Positions 52,728-61,998 of a DNA stretch of 64,000 bases are shown here, piece after piece. The translations under genes and the position numbers were made by a program. The first letter of the stretch is position 1. Each line of letters begins with the position of its first letter. The notes below the pieces were generated by a model. That model was not told the DNA's origin and did not search any database. It worked only from the letters and a program-made list of their open reading frames with translations. Source of the stretch: an uncultured bacterium (GTDB lineage Bacteria; Cyanobacteriota; Vampirovibrionia; Gastranaerophilales; Gastranaerophilaceae); assembly GCA_949288725.1 (NCBI GenBank), contig CASELF010000077.1, positions 1-64,000 on the forward strand, written 5' to 3'.

Positions 52728-54251
52728 TTATAAATCCTTATCGCTTTCTTTAATCGGAGCACCTATTACCCGTTCAAGTTCGGCTGCGTTTATATTGTAT
52801 TGGAGCAGTGTTGAATAGTAATCCAACTGAGCATTCAGGTATGTATTTTCAGAATCTTTAAATTCAATAGCATCGCCCAACCCGACCTGATATCTTCTAA
52901 ATGCTTGATACTGCTGTTCTTTTGCCTGCTGAAGCGCAAGTTTTGAAACGGCAATACTATCATGCGAATTCATAAGGTTTATATAAGCACTTTTTACATC
53001 AAGATAAACATCCTGTCTGGCTTTTTCGTAATCTGCCACATACTTTCTATAAGTTGCAGTTGCTTCATCAACCTGCTTTTTCAATAGCATAAGATTCAGG
53101 TTCGTATAAGCAAGTTCTACACCGAATTGATAACCGTTATCAGAATCCATTTTCCGTCCGCCGTGCTGATAAGAGCCGAATGCTCCTATATCAGGAGTAA
53201 ATGCACGTTTAGAACTTCTTACATTCAATTCTGCGGCATCCATCATTTTCTTTGCGGCAAGCAATGACGGTCTTGATTCTTCGGCAATCTTTATTAAATC
53301 CGGAAAGTTAACATCATATTCTTTTGTATTAAGTCCGTCTTTTAATACAACTTCCGACATTTCCGGAATACCAACGGCATTTGCCAGTTCAACCGCCGCA
53401 AGTTCAAGAGTATTTTTTGCCATAATCAGATTTAAATTTGCTTTGCCGAGGTTATATTCGGCATAAGTAACATCTATTTTCGCTTTTTTACCGATTTCAT
53501 AATATGCTCTTGCCTGTTTTAACTGCAGTTCATAATCTTTTACGGTTTCTTCATAAACTTCTTTCTGATGTTTTGCAAACACAAGATTGTAATATGCAAC
53601 TTTTACATTATAAATTACGGTTTCAATACTTGTTTCAGCGTCAAATCGTGATGATTCGTAAGTTCTTTTTGCAGAATCTGCAGCGGCTTTTGTTTTTCCG
53701 AAATCAAACAAAAGCATATTAGCAGACAAAGTCGGAACATAATACATATCATATTTCTGCTTCATCATACGCGCATAAGCACTGCCCATTGTCATAAGCA
53801 TATCATTTCTTGAATAACTTACACCGGCATTCAGCGTCGGGAAATAATTAGACCAGGCCTGCCCGACTCTTGATTTATAAATCTCGGCATTACTTATTGC
53901 AGACATAATTGCCGGATGGTGAGATATTGCAAGTTTTATACAGTCGGAAAGAGTAACTTCGCCGCCAATATCCGCATAAGTAATATTGCTCTTTATTGCC
54001 GGAAATTTTGTTTCGTACATTCCTTCCGCCTCTTCAGAAGATTTCAGTTTAGATCTGGCATTTGACCTTAACTTTTTAATTTCCTTCTTCTTGTTAACTT
54101 TAACCTTCTTCTCCGACTCAATAATTTGAATTTCTTTTTCTTTCTTTGCTACAAGTTCATCTTCCACGGGTTTAACTTTTTTTGCCTGTGCAAAATTCAT
54201 ACCGAGCAGTATTATTGATAATATTAATATTCCGTTAAAAACCTTTTTCAT
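52728..54251 (-). CDS. TolC-family outer membrane efflux protein
   Basis: A 507-residue outer-membrane channel of the tripartite efflux pump. The signal peptide ends near residue 23 (IILLGMNFAQA). A Lys-rich, coiled linker follows, then two outer-membrane-factor repeats with long helices (YADIGGEVTLSDCIKLAISH, LNAGVSYSRN and later KFKDSENTYLNAQLDYY). The last gene of the MFP-RND-TolC operon; its ATG shares one base with the RND stop (TAATG). Confidence 0.93.
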   Translation of the reverse strand: MKKVFNGILILSIILLGMNFAQAKKVKPVEDELVAKKEKEIQIIESEKKVKVNKKKEIKKLRSNARSKLKSSEEAEGMYETKFPAIKSNITYADIGGEVTLSDCIKLAISHHPAIMSAISNAEIYKSRVGQAWSNYFPTLNAGVSYSRNDMLMTMGSAYARMMKQKYDMYYVPTLSANMLLFDFGKTKAAADSAKRTYESSRFDAETSIETVIYNVKVAYYNLVFAKHQKEVYEETVKDYELQLKQARAYYEIGKKAKIDVTYAEYNLGKANLNLIMAKNTLELAAVELANAVGIPEMSEVVLKDGLNTKEYDVNFPDLIKIAEESRPSLLAAKKMMDAAELNVRSSKRAFTPDIGAFGSYQHGGRKMDSDNGYQFGVELAYTNLNLMLLKKQVDEATATYRKYVADYEKARQDVYLDVKSAYINLMNSHDSIAVSKLALQQAKEQQYQAFRRYQVGLGDAIEFKDSENTYLNAQLDYYSTLLQYNINAAELERVIGAPIKESDKDL

Positions 54252-57200
54252 TACTCATCTATCTCCAAATCTTTATCCGTTATTTTTTTCTGAGGGAATT
54301 TGTCAACAAATTCCTGAACCAGAACATAAAATGCAGGTGTCAGTACAGCACCTAAAGTACATGCCGCAACCATACCGCCAAATACTGTTGAACCGACAGA
54401 AATTCTTGAATTCGCTCCGGCACCGACCGCAAATAACATAGGCAGGACACCGAGAATAAATGCCAACTCCGTCATCATAATCGCTCTGAATCTGAGTTTT
54501 GCCGCTTTAACCGCCGCTTCTCTGACAGGTAAACCGTTTTTCTCATGTTCATCTTTTGCAAACTCAACAATCAAGATTGACTGTTTTGCGGCAAGACCGA
54601 TTAATGTTATCATCCCAACCTGTGAATATATATCGAAAGACTGATTAATCATCATCTGGAATATCAATGCTCCTAATGCCGCAATAGGAGATACCAGAAG
54701 TACGGCAATCGGAATTGTATAACTTTCATACAACGCAACAAGGAATAAATATACAAATATCAACGCAAATGAAACAATCATCAATGTCTGCCCTGATGCT
54801 TCCCTTTCCTGAGCGGAAGTTCCAGACCAGTCAAAAGTCATATCAGACGGCAAAACTGATTTTGAAACCTCTTCCATTGCATCCATTGCTTCGCCGGAAC
54901 TTTTTCCGACCGCCTGCTGGCCTTGAATTTGTACAGATTCATACTGGTTAAATCTTGTAATAGATGCCGTCCCGACTGTCTGCCTTAACGAAACAACAGA
55001 CAATACAGGAACTTGAACACCGTTTTTATTCTTTACATAAATACCTTCCAAATCGGTTGCTTTATTTCTAAATCTGCTTTCAGCCTGTATTTGAACTTTA
55101 AACACACGTCCGTATTTATTAAAATCGTTAACATAATAAGTTCCGAGCATTGATGAAAGTGTTGAATACAGTTCCTGTAAATCAATATCCTGCGCTAATG
55201 CTCTTTCGTAATCAATATCAACTATATACTGCGGAACATTCGCCTGGAAGGTTGTATTAACATTTGACAATGAAGGATTTTGATTTGCTGCTGAAATCAG
55301 TTTGTTTGCCCAGGATTCCATTTCCTGTGCGGTATATTCACCTTGAGATAACAACTGGAATTCAAAACCGCCCATCATACTCATACCTTGAATTGCCGGA
55401 GGCGAAAAAGTAATAATTGATGCTTCTTTTGTATTAGATGCAATTTGTCTTACTTTATTTAATATTGCAGTATGTCTTAAATCTGTCGGACGCCCTTGTA
55501 TTTTGCGTTTTATCCACTCTATAGGCCCGATTTTTCTTTCTGCATAATCATTAAGCATTATAATACCGGTTGCAGAGTTAACCGCACCCATACCGCCAAA
55601 TACCGTTAATCTTTTAGCATCAACACCTTCTATATGTTTTACCTGCTCAATAAAATTCATCGCAACATCCTGCGTTCTGGATAATGAAGCACCGTCAGGA
55701 AGAGTAATGGTTGCAAGCAGTACACCCTGGTCTTCATCAGGAATAAACCCTGTTGAAATAACTTTGAATGCGCCGAGTGTCATTATTAAAATTACTATAT
55801 ATGTAATTACGGTTAATTTCTTATTATAAACATATTTTTCAACAAACTCCATATAAAAATCTTCAAGTTTGTTGAACTGCTCGTTAAATTTAGTAACAAG
55901 CACACCTGTTTTAGCGTTCATTCTGTCTTTTACATGTTTCAAATGGTTTAATAACGGATGTTTATTATCCTCCGGTGACGCATCGTTGTCCTGACCGAGA
56001 AAATGTGAACACATTGCAGGAGAAAGAGTGAGCGCGCACACTGCGGAAATTGCAATTGAAACCGCAACACAAACCGCAAACTGTTTATACATAACCCCCG
56101 TCATTCCGCCCATAAATAAAATCGGCACAAATACCGCCATCAATACAAGAGCCATTGCAACAAGCGCAGAACCGACTTCTTCCATTGTCAACTGGGTTGC
56201 AATAATAGCAGATTTGCCCTCTTCAAGATGTCGTTTAACATTTTCGATAACAACAATCGCATCGTCAACAACAACCCCGACTGCAAGAACAAGTGCAAAT
56301 AATGACAGCATATTTATAGACATATTCAAGGCTTTTAATGCAACAAAAGTCCCTAATAGTGAAACAGGAATTGTAACACAAGGAACAAGTGTTGCCATAC
56401 CGTCGCCCAGGAATAAAAATATTATCAATACAACAATTAAACCTGTAAGAAGAATTGTAAATTCAACTTCCTTCATTGATTCGTGGATATAATCCGCATC
56501 ATCTTTAATTGTCATAATTTTAAGACCGTTGGTAAATCTTGCATTAAGTTCATCAACTTTTGCATGCACCGCTTTGGACATGTTGATTATGTTAGCATCA
56601 GGCAATTGAGAAACCGCAATAATTGTAGCCGGTTTTCCGTCTATCAAACCAAGTCTTGAATAATCCTGAGCACCGAGTTCAACTCTGCCGATATCTTTTA
56701 TCCGGACATTTGATCCATCCATATTAGAACGGATTATAATGTTTTCAAACTCTTTAACATCAGAAAGCCTGCCTTTTGTTTTCAATGTTAACTGCAGAGC
56801 CTGGGCATCATCTGTCGGGAGTGCACCTAACGAACCTGCCGTAACCTGTGTATTCTGGTTTGATATTGCAGATCTTACATCACTTGAAGATATATTTAAC
56901 CCCGCCATTTTCTGCGGATCAAGCCAGATACGCATTGAATAATCACCCGCACCATATACATCGACATCCGCAACACCTTCTACACGTTTTAATTCGTCCT
57001 TGATATAAATTGATGCATAATTTGATAAATCAAGTCTTGACCAGTTTCCGGACTCCGGAACCAGCGCAAACATCAATGCACCTGAACCGGATGATCTGCT
57101 GACTGCTGTAACACCGGTTCTTTGAACATCCTCCGGCAGTTGGGATTGTACCTGCTGAATTCTGTTATTAACATTCATCAGGTTAATATTTTTATCAGAA

Positions 57201-57511
57201 CCGACTTTAAAATACATTGTCAAAGAATAACTGCCGTCTGATGATGTTGATGTCATATATGTCATATTTTCAACACCATTGAGTTTATTTTCAAGAACCG
57301 TAGCAATCGAAGACTCAATAACCTCTGCGGATGCGCCCATATAATTTGCTGAAACACGAATCTGCGGAGGAGTAACATCAGGATAACTTTCCTGCTTTAA
57401 TCCGGCTAAAGAAATTAACCCCACAATCACAATACACAGGGATATTACAAGTGCAAATCTCGGCTTTCTTATAAAGAAATACAGTTTATCCTTATCAAAA
57501 ATCTTCTTCAT
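54251..57511 (-). CDS. RND efflux transporter (AcrB/HAE1 family)
   Basis: A 1086-residue inner-membrane proton-driven drug pump. First helix follows KPRFALVISLCIVIVGLISL; the porter domain has QESYPDVTPPQIRVSA and the family NNRIQQVQSQLP; TM4 has VGVVVDDAIVVIENVK with both proton-relay Asp residues, and TM10 has IGLAAKQSILIVEFAK with the Lys. The periplasmic docking and porter subdomains are complete. Length is slightly longer than AcrB. It is coupled to both neighbours by TAATG overlaps or near-overlaps. Confidence 0.96.
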   Translation of the reverse strand: MKKIFDKDKLYFFIRKPRFALVISLCIVIVGLISLAGLKQESYPDVTPPQIRVSANYMGASAEVIESSIATVLENKLNGVENMTYMTSTSSDGSYSLTMYFKVGSDKNINLMNVNNRIQQVQSQLPEDVQRTGVTAVSRSSGSGALMFALVPESGNWSRLDLSNYASIYIKDELKRVEGVADVDVYGAGDYSMRIWLDPQKMAGLNISSSDVRSAISNQNTQVTAGSLGALPTDDAQALQLTLKTKGRLSDVKEFENIIIRSNMDGSNVRIKDIGRVELGAQDYSRLGLIDGKPATIIAVSQLPDANIINMSKAVHAKVDELNARFTNGLKIMTIKDDADYIHESMKEVEFTILLTGLIVVLIIFLFLGDGMATLVPCVTIPVSLLGTFVALKALNMSINMLSLFALVLAVGVVVDDAIVVIENVKRHLEEGKSAIIATQLTMEEVGSALVAMALVLMAVFVPILFMGGMTGVMYKQFAVCVAVSIAISAVCALTLSPAMCSHFLGQDNDASPEDNKHPLLNHLKHVKDRMNAKTGVLVTKFNEQFNKLEDFYMEFVEKYVYNKKLTVITYIVILIMTLGAFKVISTGFIPDEDQGVLLATITLPDGASLSRTQDVAMNFIEQVKHIEGVDAKRLTVFGGMGAVNSATGIIMLNDYAERKIGPIEWIKRKIQGRPTDLRHTAILNKVRQIASNTKEASIITFSPPAIQGMSMMGGFEFQLLSQGEYTAQEMESWANKLISAANQNPSLSNVNTTFQANVPQYIVDIDYERALAQDIDLQELYSTLSSMLGTYYVNDFNKYGRVFKVQIQAESRFRNKATDLEGIYVKNKNGVQVPVLSVVSLRQTVGTASITRFNQYESVQIQGQQAVGKSSGEAMDAMEEVSKSVLPSDMTFDWSGTSAQEREASGQTLMIVSFALIFVYLFLVALYESYTIPIAVLLVSPIAALGALIFQMMINQSFDIYSQVGMITLIGLAAKQSILIVEFAKDEHEKNGLPVREAAVKAAKLRFRAIMMTELAFILGVLPMLFAVGAGANSRISVGSTVFGGMVAACTLGAVLTPAFYVLVQEFVDKFPQKKITDKDLEIDE

Positions 57512-58671
57512 TATTTCTTACCTTTTTTATCATATTCTTCACGGGATATAACTTTTAACTTCTGTCCTTCAGCAGTTATACTCTGAATACCTGCAACAAC
57601 AATAGTATCTTTATAATCCAGACCATCAGTTACTATCCAGTTTTTATCAATAGTATCGGAAACTTTAATATCTTTACGCACTGCTTTGTTGTCTTTGATT
57701 GCCCAAACATAATATCCGCTCATTGCATCACCTTTGGCGCAGGATTGAGGAACAGTCATAAATGAAACCTGTTCAGGGGCTGTCAGGGTGACTTTCATGT
57801 AATCTCCAGGGACAAGCCAGCCTTTAGGATTTTCGAAAACCGCTCTCATCTGAACCGAACCTGAATTTTTATCTATCTGGTTATCTACAAAATTAACTTT
57901 TCCTATATAAGGATATGTTTTTCCTGAACTGAAAATTGCTCTGACTTCAACATTTTTAAATTTATCGCTTGCTCTGAGCAATTTAACAAAATCACTGCTT
58001 CTCAAACTGAATGATACATATACAGGATCCGTACTTGATATATTAACCAGCGGGCCTGATGTGGTGTTAACATAGTTGCCTTCGGTTATTTTAACCTTCC
58101 CTATTCTTCCGTCTATCGGAGATTTTATTGTTGTATAACCCAAATTTACACGGGCAAGTTCATATTTTTGTCTTGCCGCATCAAGAAGTGCCTGATTGGA
58201 ATTTCTTGTCGCTAAACTTGAATCAACATCAGAGTGGCTTATTAAATCTTCTTTTATCAAAGAATTTGCTCTGTCTAATTCCTGCTGTGCATTCTTTAAC
58301 AGTGCACTGTACTGATTAACAGCAGCTTTAGAATTGTTAACTTCCAGTTGATATTCTCTCGGGTCAATCTGGAAAAGGGTTTGTCCTTTATGAACAAAAT
58401 CACCTTCTTTAAAATATTTTTTCTGAAGCCATCCAGAAACCCTTGCAACAACATCAACAGAATATTTTGCCTCAACTCTGCCCGTTGATTCTGCAGAAAT
58501 ATAAGTATCCATTTGAACCGGATTATCTGCCACAACTTCTTTAGGCAGCCTCATTAACTGCTGGGCAATCATACCCGCAACATATGTCGATACCTTATTA
58601 TAAATAATCGGTAACACGATTATTAATACAACAGCAACAGCCATTTGCTTTCTTGTAATCTTTATTTTCAT
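57511..58671 (-). CDS. RND periplasmic adaptor (membrane fusion protein)
   Basis: A 386-residue AcrA-type protein. The N-terminal helix VAVVLIIVLPIIY is an anchor or signal. SVDVVARVSGWLQKKYFKEG and VHKGQTLFQIDPREY form the lipoyl half-motif; helical hairpin from AVNQYSALLKNAQQELD; LGYTTIKSPIDGRIG is the second lipoyl half; SFSLRSSDFVKLL and PGDYMKVTLTA form the barrel. First gene of the efflux operon, expressed from the promoter at 58714-58742 that carries the MarR-type dyad. Confidence 0.95.
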   Translation of the reverse strand: MKIKITRKQMAVAVVLIIVLPIIYNKVSTYVAGMIAQQLMRLPKEVVADNPVQMDTYISAESTGRVEAKYSVDVVARVSGWLQKKYFKEGDFVHKGQTLFQIDPREYQLEVNNSKAAVNQYSALLKNAQQELDRANSLIKEDLISHSDVDSSLATRNSNQALLDAARQKYELARVNLGYTTIKSPIDGRIGKVKITEGNYVNTTSGPLVNISSTDPVYVSFSLRSSDFVKLLRASDKFKNVEVRAIFSSGKTYPYIGKVNFVDNQIDKNSGSVQMRAVFENPKGWLVPGDYMKVTLTAPEQVSFMTVPQSCAKGDAMSGYYVWAIKDNKAVRKDIKVSDTIDKNWIVTDGLDYKDTIVVAGIQSITAEGQKLKVISREEYDKKGKK

Positions 58672-58683
58672 ACCTTTCTCCCA

Positions 58684-58722
58684 TACTATCTAGTGGTAGC
58701 ATTTTCTACCTTTATGATAGTA
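58684..58722. promoter_or_regulatory. Nested inverted-repeat operator at the efflux promoter
   Basis: The inner dyad GGTAG-CATTTT-CTACC (58695-58710) and an outer dyad TACTATC/GATAGTA (58684-58690, 58716-58722) share one centre. They cover the -10 and the expected start of the efflux operon. The same GTAG-N6-CTAC half-sites occur before the marR gene. The binder is inferred to be the MarR protein at 59504. Confidence 0.65.
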
Positions 58723-58742
58723 GTTTAAAATATACCTGTCAA
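58714..58742 (-). promoter_or_regulatory. Efflux operon promoter
   Basis: On the minus strand TTGACA (rc of 58737-58742), a 17-nt spacer, and TATCAT (rc of 58714-58719). This is a near-consensus promoter, and its -10 overlaps the operator dyad. Confidence 0.7.
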
Positions 58743-58854
58743 TAGTCAATATATATGAGATTTTATAATATATTTTTATACAAGGTAAAATAAAGGGAAA
58801 ACGTGTTTTAGTCCGCTTTCCCGATTTTATACAATACGGTTTAGTATCTGCTAA

Positions 58855-59325
58855 TTATAAACCCAGTGCAAATTTTTTGTTTGCGGCAACCATATCAATC
58901 GCATTGTTATAATTATCTCTTAATGCGACAATATTACTGTACTCTTCATCCAGCCCGTTTAATTCTGCCAAATAACCCGAAACCGCAGAAAGAATTGACG
59001 GATTAGTTTCGGCACTCTCAAGCAATGCTTCTATTTCTGCTCCGATATCATCCAGAATATCAACTACATCAGCATCGTCTGATACACTCAAGCCAAGAGA
59101 AGATGCCAGAGTTTTTGCTTCCGTAAGCACTTCCGTTTCTGTCGGAACAGCCTCATTTGCTTTGTTTTGAGTCCGTGCAGCCAGTATTTGCCGTGCTTCG
59201 CTCTCGCTTATGTCATCTGTAACAGCGATACCCAAAGCCTCCAGTTCTTTTTGGGTTCCTTCGTTTAACTGCGCATTTCTTGCAGCAATGCTGCCTGCAT
59301 TGACCGAATTGATTGATGTTGTCAT
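58855..59325 (-). CDS. Small acidic helical protein, unknown
   Basis: A 156-residue protein starting at the ATG at 59325 (MTTSINSVNAGSIAARN), preceded by AAAGGA; upstream in-frame ATGs lack a good site. The protein is acidic, Ala/Ser/Leu-rich and helical, with no signal peptide, transmembrane segment or known domain. The Ser/Asn-rich start is similar in style to the other unknown proteins of this window. It lies between the efflux operon and the divergent marR, so it could be under the same regulator. Confidence 0.6.
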   Translation of the reverse strand: MTTSINSVNAGSIAARNAQLNEGTQKELEALGIAVTDDISESEARQILAARTQNKANEAVPTETEVLTEAKTLASSLGLSVSDDADVVDILDDIGAEIEALLESAETNPSILSAVSGYLAELNGLDEEYSNIVALRDNYNNAIDMVAANKKFALGL

Positions 59326-59439
59326 AAATAGTCCTTTCTTTTCAACAAAATCTCTCTCAATAATGAGTACCTCTTTTATCACGGTCTATAACCAATAGAA
59401 CTTTAACAATTCTGCCTGAATATTAAGAAAGTTTTACTT

Positions 59440-59453
59440 GTAGATTATTCTAC
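59440..59453. promoter_or_regulatory. MarR-type dyad upstream of marR
   Basis: GTAG-ATTATT-CTAC, the same half-sites and 6-nt spacing as the inner dyad at 58695-58710. It lies just upstream of the -35 at 59457, so it could mediate autoregulation. Confidence 0.55.
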
Positions 59454-59456
59454 CGG

Positions 59457-59485
59457 TTGCAAAAGAGCAGAGTAACTGATACAAT
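59457..59485 (+). promoter_or_regulatory. marR promoter
   Basis: TTGCAA (59457-59462), a 17-nt spacer, and TACAAT (59480-59485) with an extended TGA just before it. GAGGTAG then precedes the ATG at 59504. Confidence 0.7.
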
Positions 59486-59503
59486 ACAGATGAGGTAGAG
59501 ATT

Positions 59504-59986
59504 ATGGCTGATAACAAAAACAATAACCTTTTTCTGGAAAGTTTACCGTTCAAACTGGGTCAAACCGCCAGAGTCAGTGAACTTATCGGAAGGAGTTATT
59601 ATAAAAAACACCTTTTAAATGAAAAAAATATTCTGGAAGTAGATGAATTTGTAATACTCAGTTATTTGAAACAAAATCCGGATGCCTCACAGGCTGAAAT
59701 TTCCAAATTTATATTGAAGGGAAAAGCACATATTGGCAAAATACTAAACAATATGGAGCAAAAAGGATATATCTCAAGAAATGTAAAAATAGAAAAAGGA
59801 ATAATGATAAAACACTCCAGCCTGACAGAACAAGGAGAAACTCTGTACAAAAGTACGGATGAAAAATTTTGCGCACTTGCCCGCAATGCAATTGATCATC
59901 TGACTAAAGAAGAAGCAGAAACTTTTATAAAACTGCTTGATAAATACAAAAAAATTCTTTTGGAGAATTTTGAAATCTCTTTTTAA
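59504..59986 (+). CDS. MarR-family transcriptional regulator
   Basis: A 160-residue winged-helix repressor. LKQNPDASQAEISKFILKGK and AHIGKILNNMEQKGYISRNV form the HTH, then the beta-wing IEKGIMIKHSSLTEQGETLY and dimerisation helices at both ends. MarR proteins usually repress multidrug pumps and respond to small aromatic or lipophilic effectors. The divergent efflux operon carries the same dyad as this gene's own promoter, which supports it as the regulator. Confidence 0.88.
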   Translation: MADNKNNNLFLESLPFKLGQTARVSELIGRSYYKKHLLNEKNILEVDEFVILSYLKQNPDASQAEISKFILKGKAHIGKILNNMEQKGYISRNVKIEKGIMIKHSSLTEQGETLYKSTDEKFCALARNAIDHLTKEEAETFIKLLDKYKKILLENFEISF

Positions 59987-60008
59987 CTATTCAAACCGGC
60001 ATTTATAT

Positions 60009-60641
60009 TCAAAACAGGGTTAACTGTTTTTCAAAGTGTTTTCTTAAAAAAGATGCTCTGTGATATTTTGTTAATCCGAATTTGTCAATTGCCGCAAGAT
60101 GTTCTGCCGTAAGATAGCCCGCATTTTTTTCCCACCGGTACTGGGGAAATTCCTCTGCAAGTTCTTTCATATACCTGTCACGGGAAACCTTGGCAAGAAT
60201 ACTTGCAGCAGCAACGGAAGCTGATTTTCCGTCCCCTTTGACTATATATTTTTGAGGGTATTTATAATTCTTTATCAACTTGTTGCCGTCCACAAAAGTC
60301 ATAAAATCTGTCAAACGGGCTTTGGAGATAACATTTTCACAGGCCAATTTCATTGCTTTGAGAGAAGAATTTAAAATATTAATTTTCTCAATTTCTTCAA
60401 CTTCAATATTTATAATTGAATTAATTGAAGCACCGAAAATAATATCGTATAAACTTTCACGAACTTTTTCCGATAACTTTTTTGAATCATTCAACTTTTC
60501 AAGATCAAGGATAAGGGAATCAGTAACCTCGGGAAAATAAACAGCCGCCGCAAACACTCCGCCCGCTGCAGGCCCTCTTCCGGCTTCATCTGTACCTATT
60601 ACATTTTTATAAATTTTATCAAATTCAAACAATTGATTCAT
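60009..60641 (-). CDS. rnhB: Ribonuclease HII
   Basis: Removes RNA and single ribonucleotides from RNA-DNA hybrids. GTDEAGRGPAAGGVFAAAV near residue 15 gives the catalytic D-E pair; LNDSKKLSEKVRE, TFVDGNKLI and the VKGDGKSASVAAASILAKVSRD segment (D and SxAAAS motif) complete the metal site; the C-terminus has YHRASFLRKHF. Length 210 is typical. It begins 1 nt after the aroA stop. Confidence 0.96.
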   Translation of the reverse strand: MNQLFEFDKIYKNVIGTDEAGRGPAAGGVFAAAVYFPEVTDSLILDLEKLNDSKKLSEKVRESLYDIIFGASINSIINIEVEEIEKINILNSSLKAMKLACENVISKARLTDFMTFVDGNKLIKNYKYPQKYIVKGDGKSASVAAASILAKVSRDRYMKELAEEFPQYRWEKNAGYLTAEHLAAIDKFGLTKYHRASFLRKHFEKQLTLF

Positions 60642-60642
60642 T

Positions 60643-61923
60643 TTAAATGACTTTTACCTTTTCAAATAAATTTTCAAAATCCGGAAAAGAAATACCTGCC
60701 CATTCAAAACCGTCTATCATAACCTCTTTTTGTGCAGCAAGTCCTGCAACATAAAAACTCATTGCAAGCCGGTGGTCATGAAAAGTATCCAGACAACAGC
60801 CGCCCTTTAACTCTGACTTCCCGCTGATAATCATACCGTCATCGGTTTCTTCAATATCAGCACCCATCTTTTTTAATCCCTCAACAACAGATTTAATTCT
60901 GTCGGATTCTTTATTTCTTAAATCCTGCGCATCGGAAATAATTGTATCTCCACCGGCAAAGGATGCAATCACCGCAATCACGGGGATTTCATCTATCAAA
61001 CGGGGAATAATTCCGCCGGAAATCTTACAGCCTTTTAACGATGAATATTCAACCATAATATCTCCGACCGGTTCGCCGCAGACAATTCTTTCATCCAAAA
61101 TCCTGATATTACCGCCCATTTCTTTTATAACATCAAGAATACCGGTACGAGTAGGGTTTAAACCGATATTTTTTAATACCAGCCCGGATTTCGGAATAAT
61201 TAAAGCGGCGGCAATAAAATAAGCAGCAGAAGAAATATCACCGCAAATAGTCATATCAACCGGAGCCAATTCGGATTTTTCGATAGAAACGGTATTTCCA
61301 TCCGTTTTTATATCCGCACCCATATATTTTAAAAGAATTTCGGTATGATTTCTTGAAAGATACGGTTCGGAAAATATTGTTCTCCCCTCTGCCTGCATCC
61401 CCGCTAAAAGGATACAGGATTTGACCTGCGCCGAAGCAATTTGAGATGTATAATTTATTGAATGCAAATCTCCGCCTTGAATTATTAACGGAGCAGTTCC
61501 GGCAGAAGATGTAATTTTTGCCCCCATAAGCGTAAGAGGTTCAATAACTCTTTTCATCGGACGCTTTGAAAGACTCAAATCACCGCATAATACGGATTTA
61601 AAGTTTTGACCTGCCAAAACTCCCGACATAAGCCGCATTGTTGTTCCGGAATTTCCGCAATCCAAATCATAAACCGGAGGCTGAAACTTTCCGGAGGAAC
61701 AAACAGAAAGTGTTTTTTCATCAATAAACTCTATTTTTACACCCGCTCCGCGCAAAACATTTATCGTCGATAACGGATCTTTGCCGTCAGAAAAATTCCT
61801 TATTATTGAACGGCCTTTCGCCAGTGATGAAAAAATAACCCCTCTATGCGACAACGATTTATCAGAAGGAATTTCAATCTCTCCGTTTAAATATCTGAAA
61901 TCTCTCACTACCACCTTGCGCAT
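60643..61923 (-). CDS. aroA: 3-phosphoshikimate 1-carboxyvinyltransferase (EPSP synthase)
   Basis: Sixth step of the shikimate pathway. LNGEIEIPSDKSLSHRGVIF (PEP/S3P-binding), DCGNSGTTMRLMSGVLAGQ, SLSKRPMKRVIEPL, AQVKSCILLAGMQAEG, and RNKESDRIKSVVEGLKKMGA, DTFHDHRLAMSF are all present. The 426-residue length is normal. A TAATAT lies 6 nt before the ATG without a Shine-Dalgarno sequence, so it may be another leaderless start. It forms an operon with rnhB. Confidence 0.96.
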   Translation of the reverse strand: MRKVVVRDFRYLNGEIEIPSDKSLSHRGVIFSSLAKGRSIIRNFSDGKDPLSTINVLRGAGVKIEFIDEKTLSVCSSGKFQPPVYDLDCGNSGTTMRLMSGVLAGQNFKSVLCGDLSLSKRPMKRVIEPLTLMGAKITSSAGTAPLIIQGGDLHSINYTSQIASAQVKSCILLAGMQAEGRTIFSEPYLSRNHTEILLKYMGADIKTDGNTVSIEKSELAPVDMTICGDISSAAYFIAAALIIPKSGLVLKNIGLNPTRTGILDVIKEMGGNIRILDERIVCGEPVGDIMVEYSSLKGCKISGGIIPRLIDEIPVIAVIASFAGGDTIISDAQDLRNKESDRIKSVVEGLKKMGADIEETDDGMIISGKSELKGGCCLDTFHDHRLAMSFYVAGLAAQKEVMIDGFEWAGISFPDFENLFEKVKVI

Positions 61924-61998
61924 AAGATAATATTACCATAAAATCATCTATTTAAACTACTATTCAAAAACAGAAATATGTGATAGAATAACAATGTT

